Source: UMGS1889 sp964540575 (lineage in GTDB: Bacteria > Bacillota > Clostridia > Oscillospirales > Ruminococcaceae). From it: 39,510 nt of DNA. The notes under the pieces are model-generated. The model saw only the letters and a list, made by a program, of their open reading frames with translations. It had not been told where the DNA came from and searched no databases. The position numbers were made by a program, and so were the translations under genes. This document shows positions 1 through 7,485 of the stretch, one piece after another. Each line of letters starts with the position of its first letter. The first letter of the stretch is position 1. The stretch is from positions 1 through 39,510 of the forward strand of contig CAZINI010000027.1 of NCBI GenBank assembly GCA_964540575.1. Direction: 5' to 3'.

Positions 1-556
1 CTGTCAATACCCCTTTGGATATGAGCGGCAGAGTTATCCTGCGGAAAATATAAAATGGACTGCCGCCGAAAACCTGTCCTGCCGAAATAAGATTGTCACT
101 AATCTGAGTAAACGATGAAGATACATATTGTATGGTGTAGGGCAGAAACAGCACCACATATGCAAGTATCATTATCCCAAAGGTGTTGTAAAGGGGAATA
201 AAATTATAAATCCTGTTCCGGAAAAGCATTATTCCGATGACAAGGACAATTCCGGGCAGCATTTCCGGAAGCATTCCCATTGCTTCAACAGCTTTTTTGA
301 ATTTTGACTTTGAGTTTCTTACAGCAATAACAATGAGCGTACCGATTTCCGATGAAAAAATAAGCTTGTCATCAAAATATATCTCACCGCTGTCGGGAGT
401 TTCGAGTCCCGATATCATTCGCATCAGCGTTGTCTTTCCGCAGCCCGAGGGACCCAGCAGGGTAGTAAAGCTTCCGTCATTTATTGTAAGCTCAAGCGGT
501 TTAATGACTGTTTTATTGCCGAATGATTTTGTAATGCCTGTAAGTCTGATTTTCAC
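1..556 (-). CDS. Chimeric ABC transporter ORF: ATPase N-terminus joined in frame to permease C-terminal part (partial)
   Basis: The frame starts at a GTG at 556 with a ribosome site AGGAAG about 7 bases upstream and stays open to the window edge (185 codons). Residues 1-70 read as the start of an iron/spermidine-type ABC ATPase, with Walker A GPSGCGKT at 35-42. The Q-loop, LSGGQ signature and Walker B are missing. From residue 71 the protein becomes hydrophobic and matches the second half of an FbpB-type permease, including an EAA-like loop (LISAGQVFGGSPFYIFRR, about 157-173) followed by TLPL. The junction is near base 345. This looks like an in-frame deletion that fused two genes, or an assembly artefact. 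A working ATPase is very unlikely; any permease function is doubtful. Confidence 0.6.
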   Translation of the reverse strand, partial: MKIRLTGITKSFGNKTVIKPLELTINDGSFTTLLGPSGCGKTTLMRMISGLETPDSGEIYFDDKLIFSSEIGTLIVIAVRNSKSKFKKAVEAMGMLPEMLPGIVLVIGIMLFRNRIYNFIPLYNTFGIMILAYVVLFLPYTIQYVSSSFTQISDNLISAGQVFGGSPFYIFRRITLPLISKGVLT

Positions 557-689
557 ATTAACACTTCCTTATTTGAAAATTATATTATTTCAATGTAAAA
601 TCCACTGTCGGATCATTGAATTATTTCGGTAAAATGTCAAAATCCTTTTTAGCGAAGCAGATAAAAATATTCCTCACCGTTAATTGTAA

Positions 690-1040
690 CTATTCTCTGA
701 CATAAACAGTATCATCAAAAACACTCAGCCATATCATTTTATTATCTTCGAATCTAATGGATGCTAAATATTCCATGTTACCGTCAAAATAAATCATAAG
801 GAGATTTTTATCAATTTCGTAGCTTCCGAATTTGGTATATGTCATATCAGAAGAATTGATCGATGCAGTCATTGTTTCGCTGCAGGTCATATCATCATTA
901 AATGTGAGAACGGAAACATATGACGATCCATCATATCTCCATGTTCCGATTATCTGTTTTTCGTTCTCGCTTTTGCCGCAGGAAGTCATAGTTATCATAA
1001 GTATAAGCATTCCGAAAAGTAAACATATAGTTTTTTTCAT
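690..1040 (-). CDS. Small lipoprotein with lipocalin/DUF5640-like fold
   Basis: A 116-residue protein. The start at 1040 is chosen over the upstream ATG at 1085 because it has GGGAG 5 bases upstream and begins a typical lipoprotein signal: MKK, a hydrophobic stretch, then the lipobox-like MTSC with Cys at residue 21. The mature part opens with IIGTW and continues with alternating beta-type segments, the pattern of small secreted GTW/lipocalin-like (DUF5640-type) domains in Clostridia. It is expected to be anchored on the outer face of the membrane. Its function is unknown. It is transcribed away from the PhoH gene. Confidence 0.65.
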   Translation of the reverse strand: MKKTICLLFGMLILMITMTSCGKSENEKQIIGTWRYDGSSYVSVLTFNDDMTCSETMTASINSSDMTYTKFGSYEIDKNLLMIYFDGNMEYLASIRFEDNKMIWLSVFDDTVYVRE

Positions 1041-1254
1041 ATTACTCCCAAAGCCTCTCTTTTTTATCTCTGATAAAATATACATATAAAATATTATAAT
1101 ATATCTTTGTAAAATCTGCTATCAGACCTATGTAAAATCAATGATAATGATAAAAAGTTTATTGCTTTTTTCGAGAATTTTACATACCAACGATAGCACG
1201 TTTTACAAAGGAAGCTTACAATAAACATAAATATAACTGTAAGGAGCTATCCCG

Positions 1255-2631
1255 ATGAAAAAAACATATGTGATCGATACCAACGTGCTTATCCAGTCGC
1301 CTTATGCACTTGAATGCTTTGAGGACAACGACCTTGTTATTCCACTTGTCGTAGTCGAGGAGCTTGACGGATTGAAAAAAGCCGAGGGAGAAAAAGGGGC
1401 AAACGCCAGAGCCGCTGTACGGCTCCTTGAAAATCACAGACAGTCGGGCAATCTGCTGGAGGGAGTTCAGCTGCCCGGCGGGGGAATTCTTCGAGTTGAA
1501 AAGAATTTTGCAAATGTTTCTCTTCCCGAGGATCTGCCCGAGGATAAGGCTGACAACCGTATTTTGAAGGTGTGCAAAGGACTTTTGGAAAGCCTTGGCG
1601 ATAATGACCGTATTGTTCTTGTTACAAAGGATCTTGTGCTGAGATTGAAGGCACAGATACTCGGAATAAAAGCCGAGGATTTTACCACCGAGCAGATCTC
1701 CGAAACAGATGCAGGCTATACGGGACGGTGCGAAGCTTACATACCCGACGAGCTTATCAAGGATTTCAAGAAAAACGGAATACCATCCGCACGGCTGTAT
1801 CGGACGGACATGAACGGAGAACGCAAAGATATTCATTTTTCGGAAAACGAATTTGTCATTCTGAGATCCGATCAGTCCGCAAAAAAGACCTTGCTGGGCA
1901 GAATTTCGGGAGATAAGGTCCTGCCGCTGAAATATAAAAAAGCTTCGCCGTATGGTGTCACTCCGAGAAATGTCGGTCAATTTTTTATGCAGGAAGCTCT
2001 TATGACAGATTCGGATAAAGCACCGCTTGTCATTATCAAGGGCATGGCGGGTACGGCAAAAACTTTTTATTCCCTTGCCGCAGGACTTGAAAAGACCTTT
2101 AACGGTGCTGACAATGAATACCGCAGGATAATTATCTGCCGTCCGAATGCACAATTTGACGATGATATAGGCTTCCTTCCCGGAAGTGAGCAGGAAAAGA
2201 TCGCTCCTATGATGCGTCCCATAATAGATAATCTGGAGCAGATACTCGATTCGGAAGACGGCGACAGCGAATCGGTTATTCGTGATAAAATTGACGAGCT
2301 TTTCGAGCGTGGCATCATTCAGACGGAAGCTATGAATTTTATTAGGGGACGCTCAATTACAAAAACCTATCTCATAATCGACGAAGCACAGAATATGACA
2401 CCCAATCAGGTCAAGGGAATTATTACAAGAGCAGGCAAAGGAACAAAGATAGTTCTTCTGGGCGACCCAAAACAGATCGACAAGCCGTTTCTCGATGAAA
2501 GGACAAACGGGCTAAGCTATGCTGCGAAATATATGAAGGGCAGTCCCTTCTGCTGGCAGATAACCCTTTCCGCCGATGAATGTGAGCGTTCCGAGCTGGC
2601 ACTTGATGCTGTCAAAAGATTAAATATGTAG
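1255..2631 (+). CDS. PIN domain plus PhoH-family ATPase (YlaK-like)
   Basis: A 458-residue protein with an AAGGAG site 8 bases before the ATG. Residues 1-150 form a PIN nuclease-like domain starting KKTYVIDTNVLI, with acidic residues D8, E35/E36 and D126 in plausible positions. Residues 235-458 are a PhoH-type ATPase: Walker A GMAGTAKT (263-270), Walker B YLIIDEAQN (372-380) and a LLGDPKQID segment (401-409). This matches the PIN-PhoH architecture of Bacillus YlaK and mycobacterial PhoH2, thought to be RNA helicase/RNases. The Walker A has Ala where Gly usually precedes the Lys. The next gene starts 17 bases after the stop and may be co-transcribed. Confidence 0.9.
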   Translation: MKKTYVIDTNVLIQSPYALECFEDNDLVIPLVVVEELDGLKKAEGEKGANARAAVRLLENHRQSGNLLEGVQLPGGGILRVEKNFANVSLPEDLPEDKADNRILKVCKGLLESLGDNDRIVLVTKDLVLRLKAQILGIKAEDFTTEQISETDAGYTGRCEAYIPDELIKDFKKNGIPSARLYRTDMNGERKDIHFSENEFVILRSDQSAKKTLLGRISGDKVLPLKYKKASPYGVTPRNVGQFFMQEALMTDSDKAPLVIIKGMAGTAKTFYSLAAGLEKTFNGADNEYRRIIICRPNAQFDDDIGFLPGSEQEKIAPMMRPIIDNLEQILDSEDGDSESVIRDKIDELFERGIIQTEAMNFIRGRSITKTYLIIDEAQNMTPNQVKGIITRAGKGTKIVLLGDPKQIDKPFLDERTNGLSYAAKYMKGSPFCWQITLSADECERSELALDAVKRLNM

Positions 2632-2648
2632 GATTTAAGGAGCAAAAC

Positions 2649-3251
2649 ATGGATAATTCAAGTTCACCCTTTTTTAGAGAAATTGATAAGGAGGAAAGAA
2701 ACTGCCTAATAAAAAACGGAAAAATAAAGTATCACGATGGTGAAATAAACAGTAATTTTGACTTTTTATCATACACGGACGAAACAATAAAGGACAACGA
2801 TGATTTTTATCGTATCTTACGCAAGACTGTTAAAAGAGTTGACGATCCCCCGATAGCTATGATCATAATAATGTATTTGTTTGCGATAGCATTCTTTGCT
2901 GCATTTTTGCCCATGGGTATGGATGGTGTAGGGTTTTTGCTTTTTTCGGTTTTCCTTTTTTGTGTGGCTACTGCTTTGCTTATTTTAAGAATTACTAAGA
3001 AAAATAGCATTTTGAAATCTATAAGGCAAAGAGAAAATGTTTACGCAGTATCTCTTCCAATCCACGGAACACGTTCGTATTATGATGATTCGGATGATTC
3101 CCCTGCGACGCTGCATTACATCTATTCAGAGCCGAATCTTATCTGTGTTCCCCAAAAAATATTTGATGCCGCCGCTCCGAATAAAAATCTGATAGGTGCA
3201 GTCATTGACACGGGAAAAGAAAAGCTTTTTTATGCGTTGTACATAGATTAG
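2649..3251 (+). CDS. Hypothetical membrane protein with two transmembrane segments
   Basis: A 200-residue protein starting 17 bases after the PhoH gene with its own AAGGAG site. The N-terminal 70 residues are polar and acidic. Two hydrophobic segments lie at about 73-93 and 98-116 and are followed by a basic stretch (RITKKN), so both ends are probably cytoplasmic. The C-terminal 80 residues form a soluble domain with a Tyr/Asp-rich part. I recognise no family. Its position suggests co-transcription with the PIN-PhoH gene, but nothing in the sequence ties them functionally. Confidence 0.7.
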   Translation: MDNSSSPFFREIDKEERNCLIKNGKIKYHDGEINSNFDFLSYTDETIKDNDDFYRILRKTVKRVDDPPIAMIIIMYLFAIAFFAAFLPMGMDGVGFLLFSVFLFCVATALLILRITKKNSILKSIRQRENVYAVSLPIHGTRSYYDDSDDSPATLHYIYSEPNLICVPQKIFDAAAPNKNLIGAVIDTGKEKLFYALYID

Positions 3252-3301
3252 CGTGCTGTTGTTGTGAAAACGGGTTCGGAAAAGCTTTTTTAGTTGTGAA
3301 C

Positions 3302-3316
3302 TTTGCGGAATCAGGT
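3302..3316. repeat. Solo copy of the 15-bp terminal repeat of the 193-bp element
   Basis: TTTGCGGAATCAGGT here is identical to the right end (23513-23527), and to the reverse complement of the left end (23335-23349), of the element at 23.3-23.5 kb. No second end is visible nearby, so this may be a solo or eroded copy. Confidence 0.55.
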
Positions 3317-3332
3317 TTAAGGTAAAACACAA

Positions 3333-3363
3333 ACCCCTGCGGAGCGTATCGTTCCGCAAGGGT
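3333..3363 (-). terminator. Intrinsic terminator of the 5'-nucleotidase gene
   Basis: A 14-pair stem (ACCCCTGCGGAGCG against CGTTCCGCAAGGGT, one mismatch and one G-U) with a 3-base loop, followed on the minus strand by TTGTGTTTTA. It lies 21 bases after the nucleotidase stop. Its distal side adjoins a solo copy of the TTTGCGGAATCAGGT repeat (3302-3316). Confidence 0.7.
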
Positions 3364-3384
3364 CTGATATTTTAAATGGAGGAA

Positions 3385-5196
3385 TTATTCCTTCTTCTTC
3401 CTTGAAGCGTATGCAATTGCCGCGGAAATCGACATTACCGCAAGCATTACGCTTGTGCTTGCCGTTCCCGTTTCGGGAGAAGCTGTTGTATTATTGGTTT
3501 CGGTTTCGGGAGCTGCCGCATTTGTGCTATCGATCACCGTTATACGTCCCTGACCATAAGGCTCGGCATATTCGGAACCGACATTTCCGCCAAGAGTTTC
3601 GGTGATGTATGTGATAAGCACCTGATTGTCTATCATTACTTCATCCTTGAGGATATTGCAGCCGCCGAACATTGTATATCCATCACCGCCGTCCTTGAGC
3701 ATATAGTTATGAGATGCCAGCTTGTAGGTTTTCTTAAGGTCAAGAGGTTTGCCGCCCACCATAACATTTTTCACTCTGTACTCGCCGTCAACCTTTACAA
3801 ATTCCTTGTTCTCTGTAAGTACAACCGATGAAGGAATATATGTGTGTATTTCATAGGTCAGACCCGATACCTGCAAAAATCCGCCCGATTCTTCGGGTGT
3901 ATTGGCAGAACCAAGCTCCAGAGCATCAAGTATCTGCTGACCGGTCGCTTCGATAAGGCAAGCGGAATTTCCGAATGGGTGGACCGCAATAATTTCCGCA
4001 TAGGTAATGTCGCCCTTTTCAATATTCGCTCTTATTCCTCCGCCGTTTACAAATCCTATATCTGCACCGAGGAGCGAACGGTATGCGTCTGCACAAAGGT
4101 CGCCGAGATTGGTTTCCGTGTTTCTGATTATTCTTTCATCTGTTCCGGGCTTTTTTATAACGAGGTCAACATCGGTTTTTGCAACTACCGTTTCGGCAAG
4201 CTCGGAATATTCGGCTTCTATGCTTTTTACGAAGCTATCCGTTTCGGTATATGCGGCATATTCGGCAGATGAAGTGTCCTCCGAAACGGTATAATCATTC
4301 TTTGAAATAAGCTTTGAAGAGATCCCGTTGTCGGATATAGTTACCGTGCCGATGTCTGCAAGCTTAGTTCCCGACGAAGCAAGCAGCACGCTTTCGCCGT
4401 CCTTATCTGTGACCGTTTCACCGTCGATAACGCTGTGAGAATGTCCGTCGATGAAAACGTCGATACCGCTGACATTGGATATAACTTCCTTTGATGTCCA
4501 GGGAGAGCTTTGTGCGTCTGTTCCCAGATGACCTACCGCAACGATATAATCCGCACCATCAGCCGAAGCTGCGTCAACAGCTGTCTGAACAGCACTGTAA
4601 AGCTCCTTTCCGTTGTCACCCGAGCAGAAACCGTAAATATATTCTCCGCTGTCATTTTTGAAAAATGCGGGGGTTGATTTTGTAATGGTTTCCGGCGTGG
4701 ATATTCCCACAAAACCGATCTTTACGCCGTCCGTTTCAATGATTTTATAGCTGTCAAGAATGGTATCTCCGCTTGCAAGGTCGGTGAAATTTGCCGAAAG
4801 ATATGGAAATTCTGCCGTGCTTTTCAGACTGAAAAAATTGTCCATTCCGAAATCAAACTCGTGGTTTCCGGGAACGGCAATATCATATCCAAGCTTGTTC
4901 ATTATCTGAAGGGGAAAGCTTCCGTCGGACAATGTGCCGATAACATCTCCCTGCACGGAATCGCCTGCGTCCACAAGCAAGGTTTTGTAGCCCTCTGCTT
5001 CAAGCTTTGCACGGTATGCGGCAAGATCTGCATATCCGAAGGTATCATCATCGGCGTTGATGCCGCAGTGAATATCGTTTGTATGTAGAATAACTATTCC
5101 CATATCATTGTCCTCTGCAAATACGGTAAGCTGCGGCAAAACAGTACAGCAGACTGCGGCAGCTGATGCAACGGCTAAAAGTTTCATTCTTTTCAT
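3385..5196 (-). CDS. Cell-wall-anchored 5'-nucleotidase (UshA/metallophosphoesterase family)
   Basis: A 603-residue secreted protein. It has an N-terminal signal peptide (about 1-27, cleavage near VFA-ED). The metallophosphatase domain carries the metal-binding motifs HTNDIH (38-43), DAGDSVQGD (76-84), GNHEFDFG (110-117), GHLG (222-225) and GHSHS (251-255). The 5'-nucleotidase C-terminal domain follows, with NLGDL (363-367), GGGIR (385-389) and DGGDGYTMF (502-510). The C-terminus is SPETG (573-577), a hydrophobic segment and RKKKE, a variant LPXTG sortase signal. It should release phosphate and nucleosides from nucleotides outside the cell. The AGGAGG site is strong, and the gene is monocistronic between a promoter at 5227-5255 and a terminator. 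Confidence 0.92.
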   Translation of the reverse strand: MKRMKLLAVASAAAVCCTVLPQLTVFAEDNDMGIVILHTNDIHCGINADDDTFGYADLAAYRAKLEAEGYKTLLVDAGDSVQGDVIGTLSDGSFPLQIMNKLGYDIAVPGNHEFDFGMDNFFSLKSTAEFPYLSANFTDLASGDTILDSYKIIETDGVKIGFVGISTPETITKSTPAFFKNDSGEYIYGFCSGDNGKELYSAVQTAVDAASADGADYIVAVGHLGTDAQSSPWTSKEVISNVSGIDVFIDGHSHSVIDGETVTDKDGESVLLASSGTKLADIGTVTISDNGISSKLISKNDYTVSEDTSSAEYAAYTETDSFVKSIEAEYSELAETVVAKTDVDLVIKKPGTDERIIRNTETNLGDLCADAYRSLLGADIGFVNGGGIRANIEKGDITYAEIIAVHPFGNSACLIEATGQQILDALELGSANTPEESGGFLQVSGLTYEIHTYIPSSVVLTENKEFVKVDGEYRVKNVMVGGKPLDLKKTYKLASHNYMLKDGGDGYTMFGGCNILKDEVMIDNQVLITYITETLGGNVGSEYAEPYGQGRITVIDSTNAAAPETETNNTTASPETGTASTSVMLAVMSISAAIAYASRKKKE

Positions 5197-5226
5197 AAAA
5201 AAACCTCCTAAGTAAATTCCAAGGAC

Positions 5227-5255
5227 ATATTACCACTTAAAAAATTATCTGTCAA
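5227..5255 (-). promoter_or_regulatory. Sigma-A promoter of the 5'-nucleotidase gene
   Basis: On the minus strand TTGACA (5255-5250), a 17-base spacer and TAATAT (5232-5227). The transcript would start about 25 bases before the AGGAGG-led ATG. Confidence 0.7.
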
Positions 5256-5655
5256 TAGACTTTTCAAAGGAATTACAGTATTTTTTCGGCGGCTTTACAA
5301 CAATTATTATTTGCAGAGATACTGTAATTACCGATTTTACACGAAATTCACTCTTGTGCGGCTTCACATTTTTCACGAAATGGGTGTTTAGTATTAAATA
5401 TAACAAATATCATATTAATACGTAAAATTTAGTTGGTAGACAATATGTATATTTTCTTATATAATAGAGATATTGGGAAATGTAATTATGGTGAAAAATT
5501 TGGCTGTTTTTGCAGTAGGATCGATAGGTGGTAACTGTCAGCTTGTTGAAACGCCGAACAGCAGCCATGTTATTCACAGCACACATACGCAATGTATCTT
5601 TATGCGATAAACAGCATAGTATCAGTGAATTATTTTTATGAAAGGTCGATGAAAA
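5256..5655. other. Intergenic region with one right half-copy of the TACTAAACACC repeat
   Basis: No convincing gene. Bases 5382-5394 read GGGTGTTTAGTAT, the right end of the repeat family seen whole at 14452-14574; no matching left end is visible. AT-rich DNA follows. The weak frame at 5410-5592 (minus) has no ribosome site and no recognisable content. Confidence 0.5.
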
Positions 5656-6294
5656 ATGTTAGAAAATAGATTGAGAACGCTTGGAATACTGGGAGTTATT
5701 AGCTTGCTGTCGTATACAGCAATGGTTGTTTTTTCACCGCTTGCGTACCCGGGATATGATTGGCTGAGCATGGCAGTGAGCGACCTGTGTGCAGAGGGTG
5801 CACCGTCAGAAGATCTTGCTGCCCGTCTGAACGCATTATTCGGACCATGCGGATTGGTTTCGATCATGGCTGTTTGCGTAGGAGTGGTCAGCTGCAGATC
5901 TAAGGTACTGAAATTGGGCATTTATTGCTTTGCTGCTATGGAATGGGTATGCAGTGTGGGATATGATCTTTTTCCCTGGGTAAGCGATGCACCAAATACA
6001 GAGCCGCAGAATATTATGCACCTTGCTGTAACAGTATTGGTCGTAGTATTATCATTGGTGTCTTTGGTATTGACAGCGATCGGGGCAAGAAAGGAAGGAA
6101 TAAGTTCACTCAGTGTATGGGCGATCGTCTGTCTTTGTGCTATGCTCATCGGTCCAATCGGAACAGGGCTGCTGCCAAAAGCAGTATTCGGTTTATTTGA
6201 AAGATTCAGCACCTTTTCGGCGGTCGTATTCAACGCCGTGCTGGGAATATATCTTATGAAGGGTCGTTTTGCTGAGAGGGCTGAGAGGGCATAG
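5656..6294 (+). CDS. DUF998 family membrane protein
   Basis: A 212-residue protein with about six transmembrane segments. It shows the DUF998 layout: a first helix, then a PGYDWLSMAVSDL segment (about 33-45) matching the conserved YPGY/S-D region of the family, then paired helices. The start has AAAGGT 9 bases upstream. The function of DUF998 proteins is unknown; they are often found in Firmicutes and Actinobacteria as single genes. No operon partner is visible on either side. Confidence 0.8.
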   Translation: MLENRLRTLGILGVISLLSYTAMVVFSPLAYPGYDWLSMAVSDLCAEGAPSEDLAARLNALFGPCGLVSIMAVCVGVVSCRSKVLKLGIYCFAAMEWVCSVGYDLFPWVSDAPNTEPQNIMHLAVTVLVVVLSLVSLVLTAIGARKEGISSLSVWAIVCLCAMLIGPIGTGLLPKAVFGLFERFSTFSAVVFNAVLGIYLMKGRFAERAERA

Positions 6295-6368
6295 ATCAAT
6301 TAGTTTCTCCTCAACAACGTCCATAAGTGCAGAAAGTGCAGATACTATGCCGTCAGTTTTCTCACTGT

Positions 6369-6450
6369 GGGTATGAAAAATAAACTGTGTAAATGCGGTT
6401 CTTACAAAAAAATTATGATACTATATTTGCAGCCAAACAAGGCTTCTCTG
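6369..6450. repeat. 82-bp repeat, copy 1
   Basis: This aligns base for base without gaps to 14125-14206. Both begin GGGTATGAAAAATAAA, share TGTGTAAATG, and end with TGCAGCCAAACAAGGC followed by a CTG. Each copy is followed by a different broken coding fragment, so the copies are probably linked to mobile DNA. Confidence 0.6.
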
Positions 6451-6456
6451 AAAAAA

Positions 6457-6600
6457 GTGTTTCTCCCCATCGGCAACAACCTCAATCAGATCGCTGCCGT
6501 TGTAAATGCTTCCGGTTCGGTTTATCAAAAAGACATTGGGGACTTGCAGGAGAAATTCAAATATTTTCGGACTGCCATGCAGAAGTATTTGTTTGATATT
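6457..6600 (+). pseudogene. Remnant of a MobC-like mobilization protein
   Basis: This stretch encodes PIGNNLNQIAAVVNASGSVY followed by QKDIGDLQEKF. The GNNLNQIA...N-SG-vY core is the signature of MobC relaxosome accessory proteins of mobilizable plasmids and integrative elements. Only the C-terminal core remains. The N-terminal DNA-binding part is replaced by the 82-bp repeat, and the open frame running in from 6367 has no family N-terminus. It marks an old mobile element here, next to the antitoxin pseudogene on the other strand. Confidence 0.5.
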
Positions 6601-6646
6601 TCGCCGACATTTATTTTATGATTCCGATTTCTGAGATAATGAAAAA

Positions 6647-6672
6647 GCTCCGCCATATCAAAATGACGGAGC
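6647..6672 (-). terminator. Terminator of the AbiEi-like pseudogene
   Basis: Stem GCTCCG/CGGAGC with an extended loop region, followed on the minus strand by TTTTTC. It begins 6 bases after the pseudogene stop codon. Confidence 0.6.
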
Positions 6673-6677
6673 AATCA

Positions 6678-6981
6678 TCAATCAAACAAATCGCTTGACA
6701 GGACACTAATTCTTTCAGGAACAGAGTGACGTAGTAGTCCTTTATCCATAATATATTTACGCTCAATGACCTTATTTGGATTCAGTACGCTTTTGCCGAA
6801 AGGAGTGTTTACGGGAATGTAATATATACCACGTTCAAAACGGACGAGCTTGTCGCTTTCGCATAATGAAGCAAGCTGCTTTGCGATCCAAGGCTTTGAA
6901 TAATCGGCGAAATTTATATCCGCCGAAAAAAATAGTCTCATTTACGCCGAATGTATCGGATAGATAATCGAAAAATTCCAT
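6678..6981 (-). pseudogene. AbiEi/DUF6088-type antitoxin N-terminal fragment, frameshifted and truncated
   Basis: The true start is the ATG at 6981 (GAGGTGAT site 5 bases upstream), giving MEFFDYLSDTFGVNETIF. At a run of seven T the reading shifts; removing one T restores ...TIFSADINFADYSKPWI and joins the downstream frame, which carries LVRFERGIYYIPV and KSVLNPNKVIERKYI. These are the winged-helix start of AbiEi/DUF6088-like antitoxins of type IV toxin-antitoxin systems. After ERKYI the family sequence is lost and the frame ends 24 residues later, so about half the protein is missing. No AbiEii-like nucleotidyltransferase toxin is present. This is a dead relic. Confidence 0.7.
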
Positions 6982-7083
6982 ATGATCACCTCTTTATTAT
7001 GATTATAACATGTTCTGCCGCCAAAGTTAAGTGAAATATATTTTATTGTTGCCTTAGATCATGGAATTTTACAATAGAAAAGC

Positions 7084-7115
7084 ACAACCCCGACATCACA
7101 TGGTGTCGGGGTTGT
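7084..7115 (-). terminator. Terminator overlapping the end of the HTH regulator gene
   Basis: A 12-pair perfect stem ACAACCCCGACA/TGTCGGGGTTGT followed on the minus strand by GCTTTTC. The stop codon of the HTH gene (7096-7098) lies inside the hairpin arm. Confidence 0.75.
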
Positions 7116-7347
7116 TGTATTTCAGTATATCACTTGGCGAACAATTCAGCACATAGCATATTCTGGCAAGGACATCAAGGTCCATTTTCTCAACTTTATT
7201 GTCATACCATTTGTCTATCACTTCAAATCTTGTATTGCTTCTCTTTGCCAATGTATTGCGATTGATATTTTTATTATCCATAATTTCCTTTAAGCATACT
7301 TCGATTTTACCGTATTCCTTTATTGTAATTACCGAATTATCCACCAT
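7096..7347 (-). CDS. Small XRE-family (Cro/CI-type) HTH regulator
   Basis: An 83-residue protein with an AGGGATG site 4 bases before the ATG. Residues about 16-78 form a Cro/CI-type helix-turn-helix: LKEIMDNKNINRNTLAKRSN for helices 1-2, TRFEVIDKWYDNKV for the recognition region, and LDVLARICYVLNCSPSDIL as the classic helix 4-5 end. It is divergent from the restriction-like cassette and separated from it by two overlapping promoters and a palindrome. That arrangement is typical of controller proteins of restriction-modification systems. It most likely represses or times the cassette and itself. Confidence 0.85.
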   Translation of the reverse strand: MVDNSVITIKEYGKIEVCLKEIMDNKNINRNTLAKRSNTRFEVIDKWYDNKVEKMDLDVLARICYVLNCSPSDILKYNNPDTM

Positions 7348-7387
7348 ATCACATCCCTTAATTATATTCTATATTTAACGTAACTAC

Positions 7388-7419
7388 TTGACAATATACA
7401 TATATAGTGTTACTATATA
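7388..7419 (+). promoter_or_regulatory. Promoter of the methyltransferase/helicase cassette with a palindromic operator
   Basis: TTGACA (7388-7393), 17 bases, TACTAT (7411-7416). A perfect inverted repeat TATATAGT-GTT-ACTATATA (7401-7419) covers the spacer and the -10. A minus-strand promoter for the HTH gene (TTGTCA at 7394-7389, 17 bases, TAGAAT) overlaps the same -35, so one bound repressor could block both. Confidence 0.75.
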
Positions 7420-7485
7420 CATAGTAAATCATTGTATATTATGACGTTGATTTATGTAATTATACACAAAACAAGGGGTGATTCC

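Noticed and set aside
1216..2154. 312-codon minus-strand frame
   Set aside because: Antisense to the PIN-PhoH gene, no family features and no start signals.
6367..6621. Open frame of 84 codons as an intact gene
   Set aside because: Its first 28 codons are the 82-bp repeat, which is not coding at its other copy, and there is no ribosome site; only the MobC-like core is meaningful, so I call it a remnant.
7432..7485. ATG at 7432 as start of the first methyltransferase gene
   Set aside because: It lies about 10 bases after the predicted transcription start without a ribosome site; TTG at 7486 has AAGGGGTGA and gives a family-like N-terminus.
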